Assembly: GCA_029265075.1 (NCBI GenBank)
Contig: JAJUJZ010000009.1
Coordinates: forward strand, 1-43,620
DNA length: 43,620 bases
Direction: 5' to 3'
Source of the DNA: Gammaproteobacteria bacterium
GTDB taxonomy: Bacteria; Pseudomonadota; Gammaproteobacteria; Pseudomonadales; CAMLJR01
In this document: piece after piece, positions 37,526 through 43,620 of the stretch
How positions within the stretch are numbered: position 1 is the first letter of the stretch
Layout of the letters: each line of letters starts with the position of its first letter
Notes under the pieces: generated by a model
What the model was told of the DNA's origin: nothing
Seen by the model: only the letters and a program-made list of their open reading frames with translations
Database searches by the model: none
Program-made: the position numbers and the translations under genes

Positions 37526-38049
37526 GTCTCTCATTCGGTGCCGGCAACATCCCCGGATCCTCTGGTAGCGCGGGTGAAACACTGTTTCGCTGGGCGGTGT
37601 ATGTGGCGCAGACGTTTTTCGGAGCCTGGTACCTGATCCACGGGCTCAATTTCTGGCTGCACTTTTTTCCTCAGCCGACCGGCCCGCAGGACATGGTCTC
37701 GGAGCTGATCGGTGTGCTGATCAGGTCGGGACTGTTCGAGCTGGTGAAAGTAACCGAGGTGATTGCGGCCATCATGCTGCTGACGCACCGATTTGTGCCG
37801 CTGGCCATCATTCTGGCGATCCCTTCTGCGCTGGTGATCGTCTACATCAACTTTGTCTTGCAATCGGATCTTCAGAGTACGATCACGGGGGTGACGGCAC
37901 TGGTCATTCTCGCACTGCTCTGCATTGGTCATTTCAATGCGTTTCGCAATTTGTTCCGGTACCGCGCAGGGCCGCCGTCGACGGCGGCATTCGTGGCAGC
38001 TGTAAAGAATCCCGGCGCGGTGCTGCGCGGCGAGGCGCCGGATGCCTGA
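37522..38049 (+). CDS. DoxX-like inner-membrane protein
   Basis: The 175-aa product has four predicted membrane helices (around residues 22-42, 70-90, 92-112 and 120-140) and the DoxX-type start of helix 1 (VAQTFFGAWYLIHGLNFWL). DoxX/DoxD-like proteins are small quinone-linked or structural membrane proteins; bacterial members mostly lack an assigned role. AGGAGG lies before its ATG, inside the preceding gene. It is the last gene of the lipoprotein cluster before a regulatory gap. Confidence 0.75.
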   Translation: MSLSFGAGNIPGSSGSAGETLFRWAVYVAQTFFGAWYLIHGLNFWLHFFPQPTGPQDMVSELIGVLIRSGLFELVKVTEVIAAIMLLTHRFVPLAIILAIPSALVIVYINFVLQSDLQSTITGVTALVILALLCIGHFNAFRNLFRYRAGPPSTAAFVAAVKNPGAVLRGEAPDA

Positions 38050-38080
38050 TAACGGCAAGCGTGAAAGGAAGTTTTTGCGG

Positions 38081-38119
38081 TTGACTCTTCTATGGAAGAT
38101 AATTTAGTTTCCGTGGAAG
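38081..38119. promoter_or_regulatory. Tandem TTCC-type palindromes upstream of the class D monooxygenase gene
   Basis: TTGAC (38081-38085) followed by TCTTCTATGGAAGATA matches the MFS promoter element at 31242-31264. A second, degenerate copy TTTCCGTGGAAG (38108-38119) is centred exactly 21 bp from the first palindrome (38087-38098), about two helical turns, as expected for cooperative binding by dimers. Confidence 0.55.
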
Positions 38120-38134
38120 AGTTTCAGAGAGAAG

Positions 38135-38174
38135 GGCGGGGTTATTGATCCAAGTCGCTTGACCGCCTTTTTTT
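38135..38174 (+). terminator. Possible terminator or attenuator before the class D monooxygenase gene
   Basis: GGCGG (about 38135-38139) can pair with CCGCC (38163-38167), with an inner CAAG-TCG-CTTG hairpin (38151-38161), followed directly by T7 (38168-38174). It could end the upstream operon or attenuate transcripts that start near the 38081 element. Confidence 0.45.
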
Positions 38175-38175
38175 G

Positions 38176-38203
38176 ATTGTCCGATAATCGGGGCAATCAT
38201 AAT
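38176..38203 (+). promoter_or_regulatory. TTGTC-type operator and -10-like element of the class D monooxygenase gene
   Basis: GATTGTCCGATAATC (38175-38189) is a 15-bp palindrome with one mismatch, centred 64 bp before the GTG. A CATAAT (38198-38203) is the likely -10, which would put the palindrome over the -35 region. Confidence 0.5.
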
Positions 38204-38245
38204 CACGACGATGCCCAGCTGTGGGCAGGGCCTGGAGGTAGATCC

Positions 38246-39466
38246 GTGAGTGAAGCAAAAGCAGCATCCGGTGTAGCACGTCCCCCCGTGCTGGCCAGTC
38301 ACAACGATGCCCTGGTGGCGGTACGCGAACTGCTGCCGCGCATTGCCGAGCGGGCCGCTGCGGTTGACCGCGACCGTGCAGTATCCGCTGAGACCATTCG
38401 CGAGCTGGAAGAGGCTGGTCTGTTTGGTGTGCTGACGCCGAAGAGCTACGGCGGTTCTGCTCTGGGCTGGAAAACCTTTGCGTCGGTCGTGATGGAGCTG
38501 GGCAGCGTCTGCGGCTCGACCGCGTGGACCTATGGCGTTCTGACCGGTCACAACCATCTGCTGACCCGTTTCCCTGAATCCGTACAGGAGCGTCTGCTTA
38601 CCGATCCGGCGCAGCACGTCTCTGTTGTATTCCGTCTTACTGAGCCGTTCATCGCCACCGCCAAAGAAGGTGGCGGGTATGTGCTGAGTGGTGGTCAGGG
38701 CCGCTTCTGCAGCGGTATCGACTTTGCGAAGTGGGTCGGTGTGACCGCAACCATCAAAGGCGGCCCGAACGACGGTCAGTTTGCGTTCTGTCTGGCTGAG
38801 AAAGAGAAGCTGGGGCAGATCGACGACTGGCAGACCATGGGCATGCGTGGCACCGGCAGCCGCTCCATCGATGTGGATGGTGTAGAAGTCGCCGAAGAAA
38901 TGACGGCGCTGGCGGTGGATGCCAACGGCCCGGCAGTCGGCCCGGCACTGGAAGAGGGCGGCTTCTTCACGTGGTCCTACCTCGCCATTGCGCCGCTGGC
39001 CATCGTCGGGGCGCCCATTGGCGCTGCCCGCGGTGTGCTGCGGGAGACCCTGAACATGGTCAACAAGCGCCTCAAGGGCCTGGATGACGAGCTGGTGGCG
39101 ACGCACAGCGCAACCTTTGCCCGTATCTCGCGCGCGGCGCAGGATATCGACTGTGCCGAGCTGCTGCTGATGAACGATTTCGATCAGATCGATGGCAAAA
39201 ACTTCAGTGAAGCGACGCCGCTCGACTTCGCGCGTATTCGTCGCGATACCGCTGCCGCTGCACAGCTGGCACGCCATGCGGCAAACAGTCTGATGGAAGC
39301 TGCCGGCGCATCAAGCATTTACGAAAAAGCTGGCATCGAACGGATGTTCCGTGACGTCAACGCCGGTGCTGCCCACTTTGCCTTCATGGAAGACGGTGTG
39401 GCACCGAACTACGGACGCGCGCTGCTGGGCCTGCCGCCGGCACGTACCAACGCATTCGTCCGTTAA
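38246..39466 (+). CDS. Class D flavin-dependent monooxygenase (HsaA/HpaB C2-like, acyl-CoA dehydrogenase fold)
   Basis: The 406-aa product has the acyl-CoA dehydrogenase fold without the usual catalytic base context: PRIAERAAAVDRDRAVSAET, LFGVLTPKSYGG, and middle-domain GQGRFCSGIDFAKWVGVTA. Its closest recognisable relatives are two-component aromatic hydroxylases such as HsaA (steroid A-ring) and HPA hydroxylase C2, which use reduced FMN or FAD from a separate reductase. No flavin reductase gene is adjacent. The GTG start has a perfect GGAGGT six bases upstream; the frame extends further but with unlikely sequence. A beta-propeller gene follows after 15 bp. Confidence 0.86.
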   Translation: MSEAKAASGVARPPVLASHNDALVAVRELLPRIAERAAAVDRDRAVSAETIRELEEAGLFGVLTPKSYGGSALGWKTFASVVMELGSVCGSTAWTYGVLTGHNHLLTRFPESVQERLLTDPAQHVSVVFRLTEPFIATAKEGGGYVLSGGQGRFCSGIDFAKWVGVTATIKGGPNDGQFAFCLAEKEKLGQIDDWQTMGMRGTGSRSIDVDGVEVAEEMTALAVDANGPAVGPALEEGGFFTWSYLAIAPLAIVGAPIGAARGVLRETLNMVNKRLKGLDDELVATHSATFARISRAAQDIDCAELLLMNDFDQIDGKNFSEATPLDFARIRRDTAAAAQLARHAANSLMEAAGASSIYEKAGIERMFRDVNAGAAHFAFMEDGVAPNYGRALLGLPPARTNAFVR

Positions 39467-39481
39467 TTTAGGAGAAAGATC

Positions 39482-40597
39482 ATGTCTATCGTTTGTCTCT
39501 CGACCAACGGGCACAATCAGTACTCGGGCAGCGGTCAGCCGGAGAAACTGTTCATCGCGACCACCGAAGGTCTGACGATCGGCGAGTTTGTCGATGGCGC
39601 ATGGCAGAAGGCCGGCACCGCACACGCCGGTCACCACGTCGGTGCACTGCTGTATGTCCCCGAGGAAAATGCACTGTTCGTCGGGCTGATGCCGGGCGGC
39701 CTGAAGTACAGCGGAGACCTGGGCAAGACCTGGGAAGATCGCTCCAGCGGTATCAATGAGGACAAGATCTACTCGCTGCGCGTCAACCGCGAGCCGGAGG
39801 GTCTGGTGATCTATGCGGGTGTCGAGCCGGCAAGTCTCTACCGCAGCACCGACCTCGGCCGTAGCTGGACCGAGCTGGCTGCGATCAAGCAGGCGCCGAT
39901 GCATGAGAAGTGGCAGTTCCCGGCACCGGGCCATGAGCCGCACCTCAAGACCATGGCGTTCGACCCGCGCGATCCGAAGGTGATCTACGCAGGTGTCGAG
40001 CAGGGCGCCCTGCTGAAGTCGACCGACGGCGGCCAGAGCTGGCAGGATCTCGACAGCTTCTTTGAGTACGGCAACTTCATCTACAAGGACATTCACCAGG
40101 TGGTCCTGCACCCGGAGAATCCGGATGAGGTTTACATGCCGACTGGTCTCGGTCTGTACCACAGTGCCGACGGTGGCGCGACCTGGGAGCAGTTCACCGA
40201 TCTCGAATTCCGCATCGGTTACCCCGACCAGCTGATCTTTGCCCCGGACAATCCCAAAGTGGTGTTCATGTCCGGCGCGCAGGACGCACCGTTCAACTGG
40301 ATCGAGCGCAACTCGGCCAATGGTACGGTGGTCATCAGCGAGGATGGCGGTCGCAACTGGCGCGCGCCGAAGAACGGCTTCCCCGAAGGCCGTGCCAACG
40401 TCGAGGCGATGGCCATCTACACCAACGACCAGGGCTTCCAGCTGTTTGCTGGCACGACGGACGGCGACGTCTTTGCGAGCAGCGACCGCGGCGAAACCTG
40501 GGAGCGCATCATCGAGGGTCTCAGCGCGGTGTCGAAGCCGACCCACGATACCCTGATTGCCGGAGTCTCCTACGGGACCGAGCCGCCTGCCATGTAA
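39482..40597 (+). CDS. BNR/Asp-box beta-propeller protein, apparently cytosolic
   Basis: The 371-aa product has no signal peptide. At least six Asp-box turns are seen: SGDLGKTWE, STDLGRSWT, STDGGQSWQ, SADGGATWE, SEDGGRNWR and SSDRGETWE. That points to a six- or seven-bladed propeller. Sialidase catalytic residues are not evident. Several histidines open inner strands (AHAGHHVGALLY, GHEPHLKTMAF, DIHQVVLHP, PTHDTLIAG) and could line the central channel. AGGAG precedes the ATG, and the gene lies 15 bp after the monooxygenase, so the two are surely cotranscribed. A strong terminator follows. Role unknown; an enzyme or partner acting on the hydroxylated product is inferred from context only. Confidence 0.82.
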   Translation: MSIVCLSTNGHNQYSGSGQPEKLFIATTEGLTIGEFVDGAWQKAGTAHAGHHVGALLYVPEENALFVGLMPGGLKYSGDLGKTWEDRSSGINEDKIYSLRVNREPEGLVIYAGVEPASLYRSTDLGRSWTELAAIKQAPMHEKWQFPAPGHEPHLKTMAFDPRDPKVIYAGVEQGALLKSTDGGQSWQDLDSFFEYGNFIYKDIHQVVLHPENPDEVYMPTGLGLYHSADGGATWEQFTDLEFRIGYPDQLIFAPDNPKVVFMSGAQDAPFNWIERNSANGTVVISEDGGRNWRAPKNGFPEGRANVEAMAIYTNDQGFQLFAGTTDGDVFASSDRGETWERIIEGLSAVSKPTHDTLIAGVSYGTEPPAM

Positions 40598-40640
40598 GGC
40601 GTCTCTTGCTGCGGGCGGCGACCCCGACTGCACATCCTGA

Positions 40641-40669
40641 GCGGCCACCACAAGTGGCCGCTTTTTTTT
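40641..40669 (+). terminator. Rho-independent terminator of the monooxygenase/propeller operon
   Basis: GCGGCCAC (40641-40648) pairs with GTGGCCGC (40654-40661) around CACAA and is followed by eight T (40662-40669). Confidence 0.95.
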
Positions 40670-40851
40670 GGCCGGCATTTGTCGGGATGCTGGTGAATGG
40701 GGCGTTGCTGGCACCTGGCGTGCCGAATCGGGTAGCTTAGCGGGCGGACCGGGTCTTCCGGCTGGATTGATGCACTGCTGTCGCGGGCCTGCTCTCTGCT
40801 GCTCCCCTCACAAGACTCGCGACGGCAGGCCACTGACATGGAGTCCCTGCA

Positions 40852-41673
40852 ATGCGCTCTGTGCTGTCACTTTCCCTTCTGCTGATGTTGTCGCTGGGCG
40901 GTTATGCCGCGGCCCAGTCGCCGTACCACGCCGCTTCGGTTGCACCGTTCGTTCCCAGCAAGGCCGCGGTGGTGGATCAGATGCTGGATCTGGGCAAGGT
41001 CGGCCCCGGTGATTACCACATTGATCTTGGTTCCGGAAATGGCCGGCTGGTCATCGCAGCTGCACAGCGCGGCGCACTGGCTCATGGTGTGGAGATCAAC
41101 GGTCCACTGGTGGAGCAATCCCGTGCTGCCGCACGGGAGGCCGGCGTTGCCGACCAGACGGTGTTTTTGCATCAGGACATCTTCGAAACTGACTTCAGTC
41201 AGGCAACAGTAGTGACCATCTATCTGATGCCGGAAGGTAATGCCCGCCTGCGCCCCTTGTTGCTGGAGCGGCTCCGGCCTGGCTCGCGGGTCGTTTCCAA
41301 CACCTTTGGCATGCGAGAGTGGGAGCCGGATGAGCACATAACAGGGCAGGCGGGCAGCGGGCTATTTCTATGGGTGATACCGGCGCAGGTTGCGGGCCGG
41401 TGGGAGTTTGAAGTGGACGAGCGCAGCTGGGAGCTGCAGCTCAGGCAACACTTCCAGCAGCTGACGCCTGCGTTGCAACGGGATGGTAAGACCCTCAGAG
41501 CAGACAGAACACTGCTTCGCGGCCGCAACCTGCAGCTGATCACGACGGTTGACGGCGTCCGCCATGCATTTCATGGAGAAGCGCAGGGTGACCAGATAGA
41601 AGGGTTCGTTCAGATCAGCTCAGAAGGAGAGGAACGGGTCGAGCGGTGGCGTGCCCACCGTGTCGCACGCTGA
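40852..41673 (+). CDS. Exported methyltransferase-fold protein
   Basis: The 273-aa product has a cleavable signal peptide (about residues 1-21, VLSLSLLLMLSLGGYAAAQ) followed by PFVPSKAAVVDQMLDLGKV. A class I SAM-binding motif comes next, IDLGSGNGRLVIAAAQRGA, with GVEINGPLVEQSR and a later IYLMPEGN segment. The C-terminal ~100 residues are beta-rich and not recognised. A SAM-dependent fold with an export signal is odd, because SAM is cytosolic. The protein may bind another ligand, or the signal may be an anchor. The permease start overlaps its stop (TGATG). Confidence 0.8.
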   Translation: MRSVLSLSLLLMLSLGGYAAAQSPYHAASVAPFVPSKAAVVDQMLDLGKVGPGDYHIDLGSGNGRLVIAAAQRGALAHGVEINGPLVEQSRAAAREAGVADQTVFLHQDIFETDFSQATVVTIYLMPEGNARLRPLLLERLRPGSRVVSNTFGMREWEPDEHITGQAGSGLFLWVIPAQVAGRWEFEVDERSWELQLRQHFQQLTPALQRDGKTLRADRTLLRGRNLQLITTVDGVRHAFHGEAQGDQIEGFVQISSEGEERVERWRAHRVAR

Positions 41674-43019
41674 TGAGCACGCCATTCAGCGTCAGGAAAG
41701 AACCCGCCGCCGTCCGGCCGCGGCCGACGTTTGGCCCGATGCATACGGCCGCCCTGGTGGTCGGCATAGTGGTTGGGATCGGTATCGTCGCCTTTCCACC
41801 CATTGTGGCGGCCAGCGCTGACAACACCTGGGGCTTGCTGGGGCTCTGGCTGGCCGGCGGCCTGATCTCGCTGCTGGGTGCGCTTTGCTATGCCGAACTG
41901 GCCACGGCGCGTCCACACGCCGGTGGCGAGTACCATTTTCTCCATCAGGCGTTTGGGCCCAGGCTCGCTTTCCTGTTTGCATGGGCTCGCATTACCGTCA
42001 TTCAGACCGGCTCGATTGCAGTTGCAGCTTTCATCGTCGGTGATCATCTCAGCAAGGTGTTGTGGCTGGGGCCGTTCAGTGCCGGGATTTATGCCTCGCT
42101 GGTGGTGGGTGGTCTGACCGCACTCAATATCGCCGGCACTGCCCCGGCCAAGGATGCCCAGACGCTGTTCGCGGCCACGGTGGTGACAGGGCTGGCTCTG
42201 CTGGCTGGCCTGGCGCTGGCCACGCAATCGCCGGCAGCCGCTTCAGCCGGCCCGGCGCTGGCACCGCCGGGGCTGGCGATGATATTCGTGCTGCTGGCTT
42301 ACGGTGGCTGGAACGAGGCTGCCTACCTGTCAGCGGAAGTGAGAGATCCGCAGCGCAATATTCTGCGTAGTCTGGTGCTGGCGCTGACGGTCATCACTCT
42401 GCTTTACCTGCTGGTCAATCTCGCCTTCGTGCGGGTGCTGGGACTGGAGGGGTTGCGAGCCGAGAGTGCGCCAGCGGTTACCTTGGCGCAGCGGCTGATC
42501 GGCGATGCCGGTGGCATCGTCGTGGCACTGCTGGTCAGCCTGGCGGCGGTCTCGACGGTGAATGGCTCAATCCTGACCGGGGTTCGTGCCTGCTACGCAC
42601 TGGGTAATGATTTCACCGGGCTGCGATTGCTGGGACGCTGGCATGGACCGCGCAATGCGCCCGTCAACGCGCTGCTGGTTCAGGGACTAATCGCGCTCGC
42701 GCTGGTCGTGTTCGGGACGCTGACCCAGGGTGGCATGCAGGCGATGGTGGAATACACGTCTCCGGTCTTCTGGTTCTTTCTTGCCCTGACAGCACTGACG
42801 CTGTTCCGGTTTCGCCACCGGACGGCCAGCTCGCCGATTTACCGGGTGCCGGGTTATCCGCTGGTGCCGCTGCTGTTTTTTGCTGCCTGTCTCTACATGC
42901 TGCATGCCAGCGTGGTTTTTACCGGTGCTGGCGCGCTGCTCGGGGTGCTGATGGTGCTGGTGGGGCTGCCTCTGTATGTCTGGCTGCAGCGGCGGGAGCG
43001 TCTGGCGGGTCAGAAATGA
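41673..43019 (+). CDS. APC-superfamily amino-acid permease
   Basis: The 448-aa inner-membrane protein has about 12 helices. Helix 1 carries the family motif as VVGIVVGIGIVAFPPIVA. The later LLAYGGWNEAAYLSAEVRDP is the conserved APC segment in helix 6 and the following loop (GGWN..YL..E..DP). It resembles LAT-type amino-acid/polyamine transporters. Its ATG overlaps the stop of the exported methyltransferase-fold gene by one base, so the two are translationally coupled. Confidence 0.87.
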   Translation: MSTPFSVRKEPAAVRPRPTFGPMHTAALVVGIVVGIGIVAFPPIVAASADNTWGLLGLWLAGGLISLLGALCYAELATARPHAGGEYHFLHQAFGPRLAFLFAWARITVIQTGSIAVAAFIVGDHLSKVLWLGPFSAGIYASLVVGGLTALNIAGTAPAKDAQTLFAATVVTGLALLAGLALATQSPAAASAGPALAPPGLAMIFVLLAYGGWNEAAYLSAEVRDPQRNILRSLVLALTVITLLYLLVNLAFVRVLGLEGLRAESAPAVTLAQRLIGDAGGIVVALLVSLAAVSTVNGSILTGVRACYALGNDFTGLRLLGRWHGPRNAPVNALLVQGLIALALVVFGTLTQGGMQAMVEYTSPVFWFFLALTALTLFRFRHRTASSPIYRVPGYPLVPLLFFAACLYMLHASVVFTGAGALLGVLMVLVGLPLYVWLQRRERLAGQK

Positions 43020-43037
43020 GTGCGCCTGAAATGGAGA

Positions 43038-43059
43038 CTGCCGGCCCCAGGACCGGCAG
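43038..43059. terminator. Hairpin between the convergent permease and amidohydrolase genes
   Basis: CTGCCGG (43038-43044) pairs with CCGGCAG (43053-43059) around 8 nt in the 48-bp gap between two convergent genes. There is no T-run on either side. Confidence 0.45.
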
Positions 43060-43067
43060 CGGCACGA

Positions 43068-43620
43068 TCAGCCGTAGAGCTTCGCGGTGTTGTCGTGAAG
43101 CAGTGCCTGACGGACTTCAGGCGCGAGATGGGCGGTTGCCTTGCGTGCAAGATCGACCATGTGCTGATAGTTGTCCCGGCTCTGGCCAACATCGGAGCCC
43201 CAGATCAGACGATCAGCGCCAAAGGTGCTGATCGTCTGGTCGATGAACGCAGTCAGCGAGCGGTCGTTGGCTTCAAGGCGTTCGAGGTTGATGGTCGAGA
43301 ACTTCATCGTGACATTGTCGTTTTCGGCGAGGCGCAGCGCGTCAGGATGGATATCCACTTCTTCCGCGATACCTTCGCTCTTCATCCAGCGGAGTTCTAC
43401 GTGGGCGGCGTGCGCACCCCCGACGTGGTCAACCACAACGCGCGCTTCGGGGATCCGGTCGCTCATGGCCTTCAGAGCTGGCAATACTTCGGCGCGCTGA
43501 ACATACAGCACATGGATGCAGACCGGCAGACCGAGGTCGGTGGCCGCCTTCCAGGAGTTGTACGCGGCATCAGAGTTGAGCCAGTCGAGCGGGCCGCTGG
43601 GGAACGAGGCCGAGGAGAAG
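43068..43620 (-). CDS. Amidohydrolase family 2 (metal-dependent TIM barrel), 5' part outside the window
   Basis: The frame is open from the stop at 43068 to the window edge (at least 183 residues), so this is a C-terminal fragment. Seen from N to C are GLPVCIHV (strand-end His), ARVVVDHVGGAHAAHVEL, VTMKFSTIN, and DRLIWGSDVGQSRDNYQHM with the conserved Asp after the WGS turn, ending NTAKLYG. These match ACMSD/2-pyrone-4,6-dicarboxylate-hydrolase-like enzymes that hydrolyse or decarboxylate aromatic ring-fission products. The position in the catabolic island supports such a role; the exact reaction is open. Confidence 0.85.
   Translation of the reverse strand, partial: FSSASFPSGPLDWLNSDAAYNSWKAATDLGLPVCIHVLYVQRAEVLPALKAMSDRIPEARVVVDHVGGAHAAHVELRWMKSEGIAEEVDIHPDALRLAENDNVTMKFSTINLERLEANDRSLTAFIDQTISTFGADRLIWGSDVGQSRDNYQHMVDLARKATAHLAPEVRQALLHDNTAKLYG

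Overview
The window reads as chromosome of a GC-rich gammaproteobacterium. It has full-length slt, uup, topA, metH and metF, with a small gene of likely pseudomonad type directly after topA. It also has a TonB-dependent receptor, a carotenoid-oxygenase-type enzyme and many oxidative catabolic genes, a mix common in marine Cellvibrionales-like bacteria (Halieaceae, Spongiibacteraceae). That placement is inference; no rRNA or tRNA gene was recognised.

Layout. (1) 1-9264 is mostly housekeeping and signalling: a soluble histidine kinase with a REC-TPR response regulator, a glutaredoxin-like protein, an EAL-HDOD protein, lytic transglycosylase Slt, ABC-F protein Uup, a universal stress protein and a small membrane protein. 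(2) 9265-16401 is an accessory block: a Spinster-like MFS transporter, a TonB-dependent receptor, a regulator with two MarR domains on one chain, an NTF2/SnoaL-like protein and a carotenoid-oxygenase-family enzyme. A near-identical 15-bp operator-like sequence lies at the MFS promoter and upstream of the receptor. (3) 16674-26097 is again core: a hypothetical membrane protein, topA and its neighbour, a small exported protein, and the metF-metH operon. (4) 26098-28959 holds a structured, repeat-like intergenic segment, a soluble dihaem cytochrome c, a membrane diguanylate cyclase and a MarR regulator. (5) 29143-43620 is a catabolic island. It encodes a class A flavoprotein aromatic hydroxylase, an MFS transporter with a Nudix protein, a VanB-type [2Fe-2S] reductase divergent from a meta-cleavage-type alpha/beta hydrolase, two tandem paralogous lipoproteins, an NTF2-like protein overlapping a DoxX-like protein, a class D (HsaA/HpaB-like) monooxygenase followed by a BNR beta-propeller, an exported methyltransferase-fold protein coupled to an amino-acid permease, and a truncated amidohydrolase.

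How they may work together. The island looks like part of an aromatic or polycyclic degradation route: ring hydroxylation, then C-C hydrolysis. The ring-cleavage dioxygenase, the flavin reductase of the class D oxygenase and the oxygenase partner of the VanB-type reductase are not in the window.

Three short palindromic elements tie scattered promoters together: RTTGTCWGAACAACG (9325, 13344); ATTGTCNKAYAWN (27207, 34435, 34535, 38176); and TCTTCYATGGAAGRTA (31249, 38086, with a degenerate copy 21 bp further on). They suggest two or three local regulons and are the most testable new observations here. All functional calls come from reading the sequence; no database search was run.
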